Assembly (NCBI RefSeq): GCF_001984175.1 | Contig: NZ_MTQP01000068.1 | Coordinates: 1-64,000 of the forward strand | DNA from: Saccharothrix sp. ALI-22-I | GTDB taxonomy: Bacteria > Actinomycetota > Actinomycetes > Mycobacteriales > Pseudonocardiaceae | Length of the DNA: 64,000 bases | Reading direction: 5' to 3' | Shown: one piece after another, positions 1 to 6,597 of the stretch | How the letters are laid out: each line of letters begins with the position of its first letter | Position numbering within the stretch: position 1 is the first letter of the stretch | The notes under the pieces: model-generated | Database searches by the model: none | The model's input: only the letters and a program-made list of their open reading frames with translations | Told to the model about the DNA's origin: nothing | Translations under genes and position numbers: made by a program

Positions 1-960
1 TGGAACTTGTTGCCCATGGCCGGAATCCCGTCCAGCAGCGAGATGCCGCCCGTCGGGAACGGGGCCGTGGCGAATCGCGGGTCCTCGCCGACGTCCGGGG
101 TGAACAGGCGCAGGAAGAGGTTGCCGCAGGTACTGGGCGATCCGACGGACGAACCGACCGTCACCGGCCTCCGCCTCGTCACCGCCCAACCCGACGACCT
201 CGCCGGGGAAGACGTCCAGCACCTCGTCGAACACCTGCCGGTAGAAGTCCACAGTGGACTCGTCGGCCTTGAGCACGTTGGGGTTGATGCCCCAGTCCGT
301 CCACACCTCCCCGCCCGACACGCCCAGCTCCGGGTACGCCGCGATGGCCGCCTGGCTGTGCCCCGGCACGTCGATCTCCGGCACCACCGTGATGTGCCGC
401 AGCGCCGCGTACGCGACGACTTCACGCAGGTCGTCCTGGGTGTAGTAGCCGCCGTGCGGACGCCCGGCCATGCCGCCGGACCGCCGGTCGCCGAACCGCG
501 AGTCGGGCCGCCAGCCGCCGATCTCGTGCAGCCGGGGGAACTTCAGCGACTCGAACCGCCAGCCCTGGTCGTCGGTCAGGTGCAGGTGCAGCACGTTGAG
601 CTTGTGCACGGCCAGCAGGTCGACGTACCGCAGCAGGTCGTGCTTGGGCAGGAAGTGCCGCGCCACGTCCAGCATCACGCCGCGCCACGCGAACCGCGGG
701 TGGTCCTCCACCTCGCACACCGGCAACGCCACCCGCACGGGCGCGACGGAACGGAACGCCGCCGGCCCGCTCAGCTGCCGCACCGTCTGCCGCGCGTAGA
801 ACTCCCCCGCGTCGTCGGAAGCCCACACCCGCACGCCGTCGGGCGTCACCGACAGCCGGTAGCCCTCCGCAGGCCCTGTCACCCGCTCGACGTGGACCGT
901 GCCGTCGAACGAGATCTCGCCGTCACCCCTGGTGAACGACACCGGACGGGGCAGGATCAC
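1..960 (-). CDS. GH20 beta-N-acetylhexosaminidase, partial at window edge and apparently out of frame after about codon 277
   Basis: Family GH20 enzymes release terminal GlcNAc/GalNAc from chito-oligosaccharides or glycans. The GTG at 960 overlaps the stop of the upstream permease gene (GTGA), so it is the last visible gene of the ABC operon. Reading from 960, an N-terminal GH20 cap region is followed by the TIM barrel: HLHLTDDQGW at about residue 130 and the catalytic Asp-Glu in GLGGDE at residues 261-262. Translation stays GH20-like to about codon 277 (near 121-140). Below that the high-GC third-position signal moves to a different frame encoding non-GH20-like sequence up to the window edge. 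A deletion junction, frameshift or misassembly is possible. The family call is firm; intactness is not. Confidence 0.8.
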   Translation of the reverse strand, partial: MILPRPVSFTRGDGEISFDGTVHVERVTGPAEGYRLSVTPDGVRVWASDDAGEFYARQTVRQLSGPAAFRSVAPVRVALPVCEVEDHPRFAWRGVMLDVARHFLPKHDLLRYVDLLAVHKLNVLHLHLTDDQGWRFESLKFPRLHEIGGWRPDSRFGDRRSGGMAGRPHGGYYTQDDLREVVAYAALRHITVVPEIDVPGHSQAAIAAYPELGVSGGEVWTDWGINPNVLKADESTVDFYRQVFDEVLDVFPGEVVGLGGDEAEAGDGRFVRRIAQYLRQPLPAPVHPGRRRGPAIRHGPVPDGRHLAAGRDSGHGQQVP

Positions 961-1802
961 GACTTCACCGCCCCGGCCAGCCCCGCGACCAGGCGCCGCT
1001 GCACCAGGATGAAGAACACCAGCACCGGAATGGTCATCAACGTCGAACCGGCCATGATCGCCCCCCAGTCGTTCTGATCGGGTTTCACGAACACCTGCAA
1101 CGCCAGCGGCAGCGTCTGGTTCTCCGCCGCCGAGATGATGAACGTCTTCGCGAACAGGAAGTCGTTCCACGCGTGGATGAACGACAACACGCTCGTCGCC
1201 ACCAACCCCGGCGCCACCAGCGGGAACAGCACCGACCACAGGAACCTGGACCGGGACGCGCCGTCCAGCGTGGCCGCCTCCTCCAACTCCACCGGCACCG
1301 CCGCGACGAACCCGCGCAGCATCCAGATCGCGAACGGCAGGCTGAACGCCAGGTGCACCAGCACCAGCGAACCGAGGTGGTTGAGCCCGAACACCGGCGC
1401 CACGTCCCGCACCGACTGCATGAGGAAGAACAGCGGGATGGTCAACGCCTCGACCGGCACCATCTGCACCACCAGCAGCATGATCAGCAACGTGGTGCGG
1501 CTGCGGAACCGGAACCTGGTCAGCGCGGTGGCCGCGAGGAACGAGATCAGCAGGCTCAGCAGCACCACCGCGACCGCCACCACGATGCTGTTGAGCAGGT
1601 AGCGGCCGAAGCTCTGCACGGTCAGCGCCCGCACGAAGCTGTCCAGCGTCGGCGCGAGGGTCCACGGCCGCGGATCGGTCGAGATCACCTCCGCGTCCGG
1701 TTTCAACGCCGTCAGCACCATCCAGTACAGCGGGAACGCCACGACGGCCGCGATGACGACCGTGACGCCTTCCGCGATACCCCGCGACACACGCCGGTTC
1801 AC
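957..1802 (-). CDS. ABC sugar transporter permease, MalG type (281 aa)
   Basis: Inner-membrane subunit of a CUT1-family (carbohydrate uptake 1) ABC importer. The protein has about six transmembrane helices. The cytoplasmic EAA loop that docks the ATPase is visible as EEAATLDGASRSRF at about residue 190, and the C-terminus ends in GAVKS, as in many MalG-type permeases. The GTG start at 1802 overlaps the stop of the preceding permease by GTGA, and its own stop overlaps the GH20 start in the same way, so all four genes are translationally coupled. No ATPase gene is present; such operons usually share MsiK-type ATPases encoded elsewhere. The substrate is inferred from the adjacent GH20 enzyme and upstream DasR-type operator to be a GlcNAc-containing sugar. 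Confidence 0.9.
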   Translation of the reverse strand: MNRRVSRGIAEGVTVVIAAVVAFPLYWMVLTALKPDAEVISTDPRPWTLAPTLDSFVRALTVQSFGRYLLNSIVVAVAVVLLSLLISFLAATALTRFRFRSRTTLLIMLLVVQMVPVEALTIPLFFLMQSVRDVAPVFGLNHLGSLVLVHLAFSLPFAIWMLRGFVAAVPVELEEAATLDGASRSRFLWSVLFPLVAPGLVATSVLSFIHAWNDFLFAKTFIISAAENQTLPLALQVFVKPDQNDWGAIMAGSTLMTIPVLVFFILVQRRLVAGLAGAVKS

Positions 1803-2689
1803 AGCGCCTCCCCGCTCCGCCGCAACGCCCGCAGGTAGGCGGCGGTCACGATCAGCAGCAGCACGGTGGTCACCACGCCGATGCTCGCGCCCAGCCCGTA
1901 CTCGGAGGCGGCGAACGCCTGCTGGTAGGCGTAGACGTTGAGCACCAGGTTGCGCCCGGCGATACCGCCGCCGTTGGTCATGACGTAGATCTGGGTGAAC
2001 ACCTTGAAGTCCCAGATGATCGACTGGATGGTCACCACGATCAGCAGGGGTCGCAGCAGGGGCAGGATCACGCTGGTGGCGGTCCTGGTCGTGCTCGCGC
2101 CGTCCAGCGCGGCGGCCTCCAGCACCTCGCCGGGTATCGCCTTGATGCCCGCGTAGAGCGTCACCATGACGAACGGGAACGAGCACCAGATCACCTGCGC
2201 GGCGACCAGCCCGAACGCCACCCACTTGTCGTAGGTCCAGGAGAACCCGGTGGTGCCCAGGACCTCGTTGACGAACCCGAAGTTGGCGTCGAACAGGAAC
2301 AGCCAGATCGTCGACCCGGCCACCGCCGGCGTCGCCCAGGCGCCGAGGGCGGCCAGGAACAGCGTCATCCGGGCCCAGGTGCGGACCCTGGTGGCCAGGA
2401 CCGCCAGAGCGGTCCCGACCAGCAGGGTCCCCACCACGCACACCGCCGCGAAGCCGACCGTCTGGCCGAGCACGGCCCAGAACCGGGCGTTGGCCAGCAG
2501 CGTCGTGTAGTTCCCCAGCCCCAGGAAGGTCAGCGGCGCGCCACCGCTGACCTGCTCCTGGCCGTAGTCGAACAGGGAGATCAACACGAGCTGGTAGATC
2601 GGGTAACCCATCAACCCGACCAGCACCAGCAGCGCGGGGGTGAGGTAGGCGAACGCGATCCGCCCGTCACCTCTCCTGGTGGGCATCAC
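1799..2689 (-). CDS. ABC sugar transporter permease, MalF type (296 aa)
   Basis: Partner permease of the CUT1 importer encoded at 957-3963. It is hydrophobic with about six membrane spans, begins with a short cytoplasmic tail (MMPTRRGDGR), and carries the EAA loop as LEAAALDGASTTRTAT at about residue 190. The start codon at 2689 overlaps the stop of the binding-protein gene (ATGA). It would form a heterodimeric channel with the downstream MalG-type subunit and receive substrate from the lipoprotein encoded upstream. Nothing in the sequence fixes the substrate beyond operon context. Confidence 0.9.
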   Translation of the reverse strand: MMPTRRGDGRIAFAYLTPALLVLVGLMGYPIYQLVLISLFDYGQEQVSGGAPLTFLGLGNYTTLLANARFWAVLGQTVGFAAVCVVGTLLVGTALAVLATRVRTWARMTLFLAALGAWATPAVAGSTIWLFLFDANFGFVNEVLGTTGFSWTYDKWVAFGLVAAQVIWCSFPFVMVTLYAGIKAIPGEVLEAAALDGASTTRTATSVILPLLRPLLIVVTIQSIIWDFKVFTQIYVMTNGGGIAGRNLVLNVYAYQQAFAASEYGLGASIGVVTTVLLLIVTAAYLRALRRSGEAL

Positions 2690-3963
2690 GAGCTGAAAGC
2701 GGCGTTCATCTCGTCGGCCGCGGCCTTGGCCGCCGTGTCGACGTCTTCCCCGGCGGCGGAGATCTTCTGCAGCAGGTTCGGCAGCACGGCCTGGGCGTCG
2801 ACCTTGGCCCAGTTCGGCGTGACCGGCACGAACTTCGTGCCCGCGTTCAGGGTCTTGATGAACGGCTCCAGCACCGGGTTGGCCTTCGCGACCTCGTCCT
2901 GCACGTCGCCGAACGTCGGCATGTTGCCCATCGCGTCGAACATCTTGCGCTGGTACGCCTTGCCGCCCAGGAGCTGGAGGAACTGGTTGGCCAGCGTCTT
3001 GCGCTCACTGCCCTTCATGACGCCGAGCAGGTTGCCGCCCGCGAACGCCGGCGCGATCTCGCCCGCCTTCTTGCCCGGCAGCGGCACGACCGCGTACTTG
3101 CCGGCGGCGGTGGAGGCGTCGACCGACTTGCGGTTGAAGTCGCCGCCGACGACCATCGCCGCCTTGCCCGCCCGGAACGCCTCGACGCTCGCGTCACCGC
3201 CGTTGGCCGCGCACTGGGCCGGCGGGCAGATGTCGTCGGCGAGGAGTTCGGTGTACTGCTTCAGGCCCGCTTTGGACTCGGCGCTGTCGATGGCGGAGAC
3301 GTAATTGTCGCCGTCCTTCTTGGCGATGTCGCCGCCGTTGGCCCACACGAACGGCATCGCGCCGTAGGTGTACTTGCCGCCGGCCGAGATGCCGAGCAGG
3401 TCCGGCTTGGCGGCGCGGATCTTCCGGGCGAGCGGGGCGATCTCGTCGAGCGTGGCCGGGGGCTGGATGTTCAGCTCCTGGAAGATGTCGGTGCGGTAGT
3501 AGAGCGCGCGCACGCCGACGTACCAGGGGACGCCGTAGACCTTGCCGTCCACCGTGCCGGTGTCGAGGACTTCCGGGAGCAGGTCCTTGGACTCGGACCA
3601 CTGGCCGAGGTCGAGCTCGGCGAACCCACCGCCCGCGACGTAGCCGGCCAGGTCGGTGTTGCCGAACTCGGCGACGTCCGGTGCGCTCTTGGGGTCGCTG
3701 AACGCGGCCTTGAAGCGCTCGGCGCGGGTCTGGACCTGGATGTACTGGACATCGACGGTGACGCCTTGGTGGGCCTGCTGGAACTCGGTGATCGCCTCCT
3801 TGACGACCGCTTCCTTGGGGCCTCGGTTGACTTCGTCGAACAGCCAGACCCGGAGCTGTCCGGTCTGCTCGTCGACGCCGGTGGGTGCCGTGCCGCCGGA
3901 CTGGACCGGGGCACACCCGGCCAGCACAGCGGCGCCCACGACTGCCGCCACTACGAACCGCAT
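2686..3963 (-). CDS. ABC sugar-binding lipoprotein (425 aa)
   Basis: Extracytoplasmic solute-binding protein of family 1, first gene of the operon reading leftward to the GH20 gene. The start chosen at 3963 gives a clean lipoprotein signal: MRF, a hydrophobic run, then lipobox LAGC with the acylated Cys at residue 17. An upstream in-frame start at 4023 would bury this signal. GAAGG about 10 nt upstream is a plausible ribosome site. A DasR-type palindrome lies about 115 bp upstream (4078-4093). Family 1 binding proteins capture mono- or oligosaccharides. The GH20 gene in the operon suggests chitobiose/GlcNAc oligomers, comparable to NgcE of Streptomyces, but I cannot assign orthology. Confidence 0.88.
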   Translation of the reverse strand: MRFVVAAVVGAAVLAGCAPVQSGGTAPTGVDEQTGQLRVWLFDEVNRGPKEAVVKEAITEFQQAHQGVTVDVQYIQVQTRAERFKAAFSDPKSAPDVAEFGNTDLAGYVAGGGFAELDLGQWSESKDLLPEVLDTGTVDGKVYGVPWYVGVRALYYRTDIFQELNIQPPATLDEIAPLARKIRAAKPDLLGISAGGKYTYGAMPFVWANGGDIAKKDGDNYVSAIDSAESKAGLKQYTELLADDICPPAQCAANGGDASVEAFRAGKAAMVVGGDFNRKSVDASTAAGKYAVVPLPGKKAGEIAPAFAGGNLLGVMKGSERKTLANQFLQLLGGKAYQRKMFDAMGNMPTFGDVQDEVAKANPVLEPFIKTLNAGTKFVPVTPNWAKVDAQAVLPNLLQKISAAGEDVDTAAKAAADEMNAAFSS

Positions 3964-4077
3964 CCTCGCCCACCCTTCAGGTGTTGTTGCGCCGAAGGAC
4001 GTTGCCTGTAACTTATTGCGCATTCTGCAACGGCCATTTCACAGGAAGCAACGCGGATGCTAATCCCAGGACCGGCA

Positions 4078-4093
4078 ATCGGTCTAGACCAGA
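4078..4093. promoter_or_regulatory. DasR-type operator (dre) upstream of the ABC/GH20 operon
   Basis: Contains the perfect palindrome GGTCTAGACC (4081-4090) in the context CGGTCTAGACCAGA, a close match to the Streptomyces dre consensus ACTGGTCTAGACCACT. It overlaps the stop codon of cutC and lies about 115 bp before the binding-protein start, a suitable place to repress that operon. DasR is encoded at 34576-35334. Confidence 0.75.
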
Positions 4094-4737
4094 TTTGCCC
4101 AGGTCCGGACCGCTTCGACTGACAACGGCGCACCCCACCCACCCGGCCGCACAGCGCCGCCCACGTGGAACCCCGTGACACCGACCGCCTTCAACGGCCC
4201 GACATGCTCCACCTTGAGCCCACCACCAACCAGCAACCGCACCTTCTCCTGCCGCGCGGCCAACCGCTCCAACACCGAAAACCCGTCCGCGACACCCCGC
4301 GGACTACCGGCCGCGAGCACCGTGTCGCACCCCAGCCCCCCGACCACCGTCCACGCCGCCTCGGGGTCGGCGGAGTTGTCGAGCGCGCGGTGGAACGTCC
4401 ACGCGCACCCCTCGACCACCTCGATCAGCGCCGCACACGCGGACTCGTCCACCCACCGGTCGGCGTCGAGGAACCCGAACACGAACTCCGACGCCCCCGC
4501 CTCGCGCAGCGCCGCCGCCTCCCGCCGCAGGCGGTCGAGGTCGGCGGGCGCGAAGCCCGGACCGTCGCGCAACATGACCCGCACCGGCAGGTCGGTCGCG
4601 GACAGCACGTCGCGCAGCACGGGGACCGGTGGGGTCAACCCGTCGGCGGCCATGTCGACGGTGAGTTCCAGCCGGTGCGCGCCGCCGGCCTGCGCGGCCT
4701 CGGCGTCGGTGGCGTCCAGGGCGATGACTTCCAGCAT
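4084..4737 (-). CDS. cutC: CutC family protein (217 aa)
   Basis: A TIM-barrel protein of the CutC family (PF03932), historically linked to copper homeostasis, although the biochemical role is unsettled. The family signature is clear: LEVIALDATDAEAAQAGGAHRLEL at the N-terminus, FHRALDNSADP in the middle and GGGLKVEHVGPL near the C-terminus. Length is typical of actinobacterial CutC. A DasR-type palindrome directly overlaps the start codon. No ribosome site is visible in the 20 nt upstream, so the message may be leaderless. Placement between two DasR-type operators argues for an amino-sugar-related role in this organism. That is an inference. Confidence 0.88.
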   Translation of the reverse strand: MLEVIALDATDAEAAQAGGAHRLELTVDMAADGLTPPVPVLRDVLSATDLPVRVMLRDGPGFAPADLDRLRREAAALREAGASEFVFGFLDADRWVDESACAALIEVVEGCAWTFHRALDNSADPEAAWTVVGGLGCDTVLAAGSPRGVADGFSVLERLAARQEKVRLLVGGGLKVEHVGPLKAVGVTGFHVGGAVRPGGWGAPLSVEAVRTWANLV

Positions 4738-4750
4738 GGTCTAGACCATA
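4735..4750. promoter_or_regulatory. DasR-type operator (dre) overlapping the cutC start codon
   Basis: ATGGTCTAGACCAT (4736-4749) is a perfect 14-bp palindrome matching the dre core TGGTCTAGACCA at every position. The cutC ATG (4737-4735) lies inside it, so bound repressor would cover the transcription or translation start. Confidence 0.8.
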
Positions 4751-4929
4751 CCGAGCTTCCGTGACACCGCTCCGCCGTGCGCCGCGCCTCCTTCCCAACC
4801 CGGCAACGTCAATGGTGCGCGGAAAGTTTCCGCAGATCTTCCACTGACGATCAGTTCGCTCGTCCGGGTGATCTCGCGGGCCCACCTCCCCCGCACCTCG
4901 CCGGCTGCGACCGTTCGGCCTAGTCCAAC

Positions 4930-4947
4930 TTAACAGTGAACTGTTAA
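4930..4947. promoter_or_regulatory. Inverted repeat TTAACAGT-GA-ACTGTTAA, candidate operator
   Basis: A perfect 8+8 bp inverted repeat with a 2-bp spacer lies in the 288-bp gap between cutC and the small gene at 5026. It is AT-rich in an otherwise GC-rich region, as expected for a regulator site or promoter. Related half-sites (GTTAACAG, ACTGTTAA) occur just before the ROK regulator (58866-58874) and near 31748-31756. The cognate factor is unknown. Confidence 0.4.
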
Positions 4948-5025
4948 TCCCCGCCTGTGTATCCAGCGTAGAACTACTCACTCCTTATCTGATGACCGAT
5001 CCTCACCCCGACTGAGGAGGCCCGC

Positions 5026-5220
5026 ATGAGCGCCAATCCGCCTGGCGTCGACCAGCTCGATCCCGTGCAGCTCGATTTCGAGGAGCCGACCGGCCTGATC
5101 GAGCCGATGGACGAACCGCAGGACCCGGACACGGACACGCCGCCCGCCTCGCCGGACGGCCACCACCAGACGCACAGCGTGCCGGTGGACGTCGACAGCG
5201 TGCCGGTGAGCGAGAACTGA
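5026..5220 (+). CDS. Small acidic, proline-rich protein (64 aa), unknown
   Basis: Not recognised. A strong ribosome site (GAGGAGG, about 6 nt before the ATG) and G/C-rich third positions make it a likely real gene despite its size. The product has many Asp, Glu and Pro residues, no Cys, no signal peptide and no membrane segment, so it is probably disordered and cytosolic. It reads in the same direction as the sigma factor-CHAT operon that starts 174 bp downstream. A perfect terminator hairpin lies between them, so it would be transcribed separately. It could be a partner or substrate of the CHAT protease. That idea rests on position only. Confidence 0.55.
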   Translation: MSANPPGVDQLDPVQLDFEEPTGLIEPMDEPQDPDTDTPPASPDGHHQTHSVPVDVDSVPVSEN

Positions 5221-5288
5221 CTCTGGGGGATGGGGTGGCGGTCGGTCGGCTTCGAGGGGTGCCGATCGGACGTCATCCGCAGGGGGGA

Positions 5289-5325
5289 GGCGGTCCGCGG
5301 TGCGAGGGGGGCACCGCGGACCGCC
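5289..5325 (+). terminator. Strong terminator-like hairpin after the small acidic gene
   Basis: A perfect 15-bp stem, GGCGGTCCGCGGTGC (5289-5303) pairing with 5311-5325, with a 7-nt G-rich loop and no U-tract, as is common in actinomycetes. It separates the small gene at 5026 from the sigma factor gene at 5394. Confidence 0.6.
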
Positions 5326-5393
5326 GCCGCACCGGTGACGGTGGTGTGTGACGATCAGCTTCGGCTGGGGGACGCCGAGAGGGAGGTGACGAC

Positions 5394-5999
5394 GTGGGAG
5401 AACTGCGCACGGCCGGTGAGCGCCCACCGTGGGAAGGTCTGGACGGCACGGACCGGCACGCGGCTTGCGTCGTCGCCGCGCGCGACGGCGACCGCAGGGC
5501 CCTGGACGTGCTGGTCGCCGACCTGACCCCGCTGGTGTGGCACATCGCGCGCGGACACGGGTTGGACCGCAGCACCGCGGAGGACGTGGTGCAGACGGTC
5601 TGGCTCGCGCTGCTGCGCCACCTCGAGCGCCTGGCCGAGCCGCGTGCGCTGGCCGGGTGGCTCGTGGTCACCACGCGCCGCGAGGCGCAACGGACCTGGA
5701 CGCCAGCCCGTCGCGAAGCCGCGCTGAGCGACGAGCTGGCGGAACAACTGGAAAGCGAGTACGGCCTGCCCGAGGACGCCGCCCTGGTCGACGACCGGGA
5801 CCACCGGTTGTGGCGGGCCTTCGGTCGGCTGTCGCAGAGGTGTCAGGAGCTTCTGCGGCTCACCGTGCTGGCCGGGCGGGCGGAGTACCGCGCGGTCGCC
5901 GAAGCACTGTCCATGCCACGCGGCAGCATCGGCCCGACCAGGGGCCGGTGTCTGACCTTGTTGCGCACATATCTCGACGCGGAAGGAGGATCGCGGTGA
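5394..5999 (+). CDS. ECF-type RNA polymerase sigma factor (201 aa)
   Basis: An extracytoplasmic-function sigma factor with only regions 2 and 4. Region 2 spans about residues 30-95, with the core-binding stretch AEDVVQTVWLALLRHLERL. The region 4 helix-turn-helix is near residues 145-195, with RAVAEALSMPRGSIGPTRGR. The GTG start at 5394 is preceded by GGGAGG at 5381-5386. Its stop overlaps the start of the next gene (GTGA), which in turn precedes a CHAT-protease gene. No anti-sigma factor with membrane helices is adjacent, so control must differ from classic ECF/anti-sigma pairs; the next gene is the obvious candidate partner. Confidence 0.92.
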   Translation: MGELRTAGERPPWEGLDGTDRHAACVVAARDGDRRALDVLVADLTPLVWHIARGHGLDRSTAEDVVQTVWLALLRHLERLAEPRALAGWLVVTTRREAQRTWTPARREAALSDELAEQLESEYGLPEDAALVDDRDHRLWRAFGRLSQRCQELLRLTVLAGRAEYRAVAEALSMPRGSIGPTRGRCLTLLRTYLDAEGGSR

Positions 6000-6481
6000 A
6001 CGACATCGACCCGCGCGATGACCGCAGAGGCCAAGAGGACACCGCTGTCCTCACTGAACTGAACCGCCTGGTGTACGAGTTGGACGCGCCCCCACCGGGG
6101 CTCGTCGAACGAATCCAGTTCGCGGTGGCATTGGAGAACCTGGACGTCGAGGTGGCCCGCTGGGAACGCGCGGGCTCGTTCGCGGGTGTGCGTGGTGGCA
6201 GCCCCGGCACCATCACGTTCACGGTGGACAACCTGACGTTGATGGTGAACTTCACCTCGACCGGCGCACGGCACCGCATCGACGGGTGGCTCGTGCCGGC
6301 GGGTGAGCACACCGTCGAGGTCCGGGTCGCCGAGCACGAGTCGAGCACCACCACGGCCGACGACGGTGGCCGGTTCGTGCTGTCCGACGTGCCCGCTGGG
6401 ACCACGCAGATCGTGGTGCACCTGGTGAACTCCCGGGGTGAGCCGGGACGGACGGTCGTGACGCCGACGATCATGTTGTGA
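5996..6481 (+). CDS. Beta-sandwich (carboxypeptidase-regulatory-like) protein between sigma factor and CHAT protease (161 aa)
   Basis: Not assignable to a named family with certainty. The N-terminal 50 residues are charged and probably helical (RLVYELDAPPPGLVERIQFA). The rest alternates short beta strands ending in GRFVLSDVPAGTTQIVVHLV, the pattern of transthyretin-like or carboxypeptidase regulatory-like domains. There is no signal peptide or transmembrane segment. The gene starts inside the stop of the sigma gene with GGAAGGAGGA just upstream, so the two are co-translated. Such a position is where an anti-sigma factor or an adaptor for the downstream CHAT protein would be expected. The role is unknown. 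Confidence 0.8.
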   Translation: MNDIDPRDDRRGQEDTAVLTELNRLVYELDAPPPGLVERIQFAVALENLDVEVARWERAGSFAGVRGGSPGTITFTVDNLTLMVNFTSTGARHRIDGWLVPAGEHTVEVRVAEHESSTTTADDGGRFVLSDVPAGTTQIVVHLVNSRGEPGRTVVTPTIML

Positions 6482-6597
6482 GGGCGGTGTGACGATGGGC
6501 CGTCCGGTGGTGCACTCACGGAGAGTAACCCGTTCGGCTCAGCCATAACATCCACAAGACGGCTTCTCGGACACGTTCTGTGTGCTGGCATAGGAAC

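Noticed and set aside
5429..6481. Alternative plus-strand frame across the sigma factor joined to the beta-sandwich protein
   Set aside because: The joined part in the sigma region is Arg-rich nonsense; the sigma frame has clear regions 2 and 4, and the second gene starts at 5996 with its own ribosome site.
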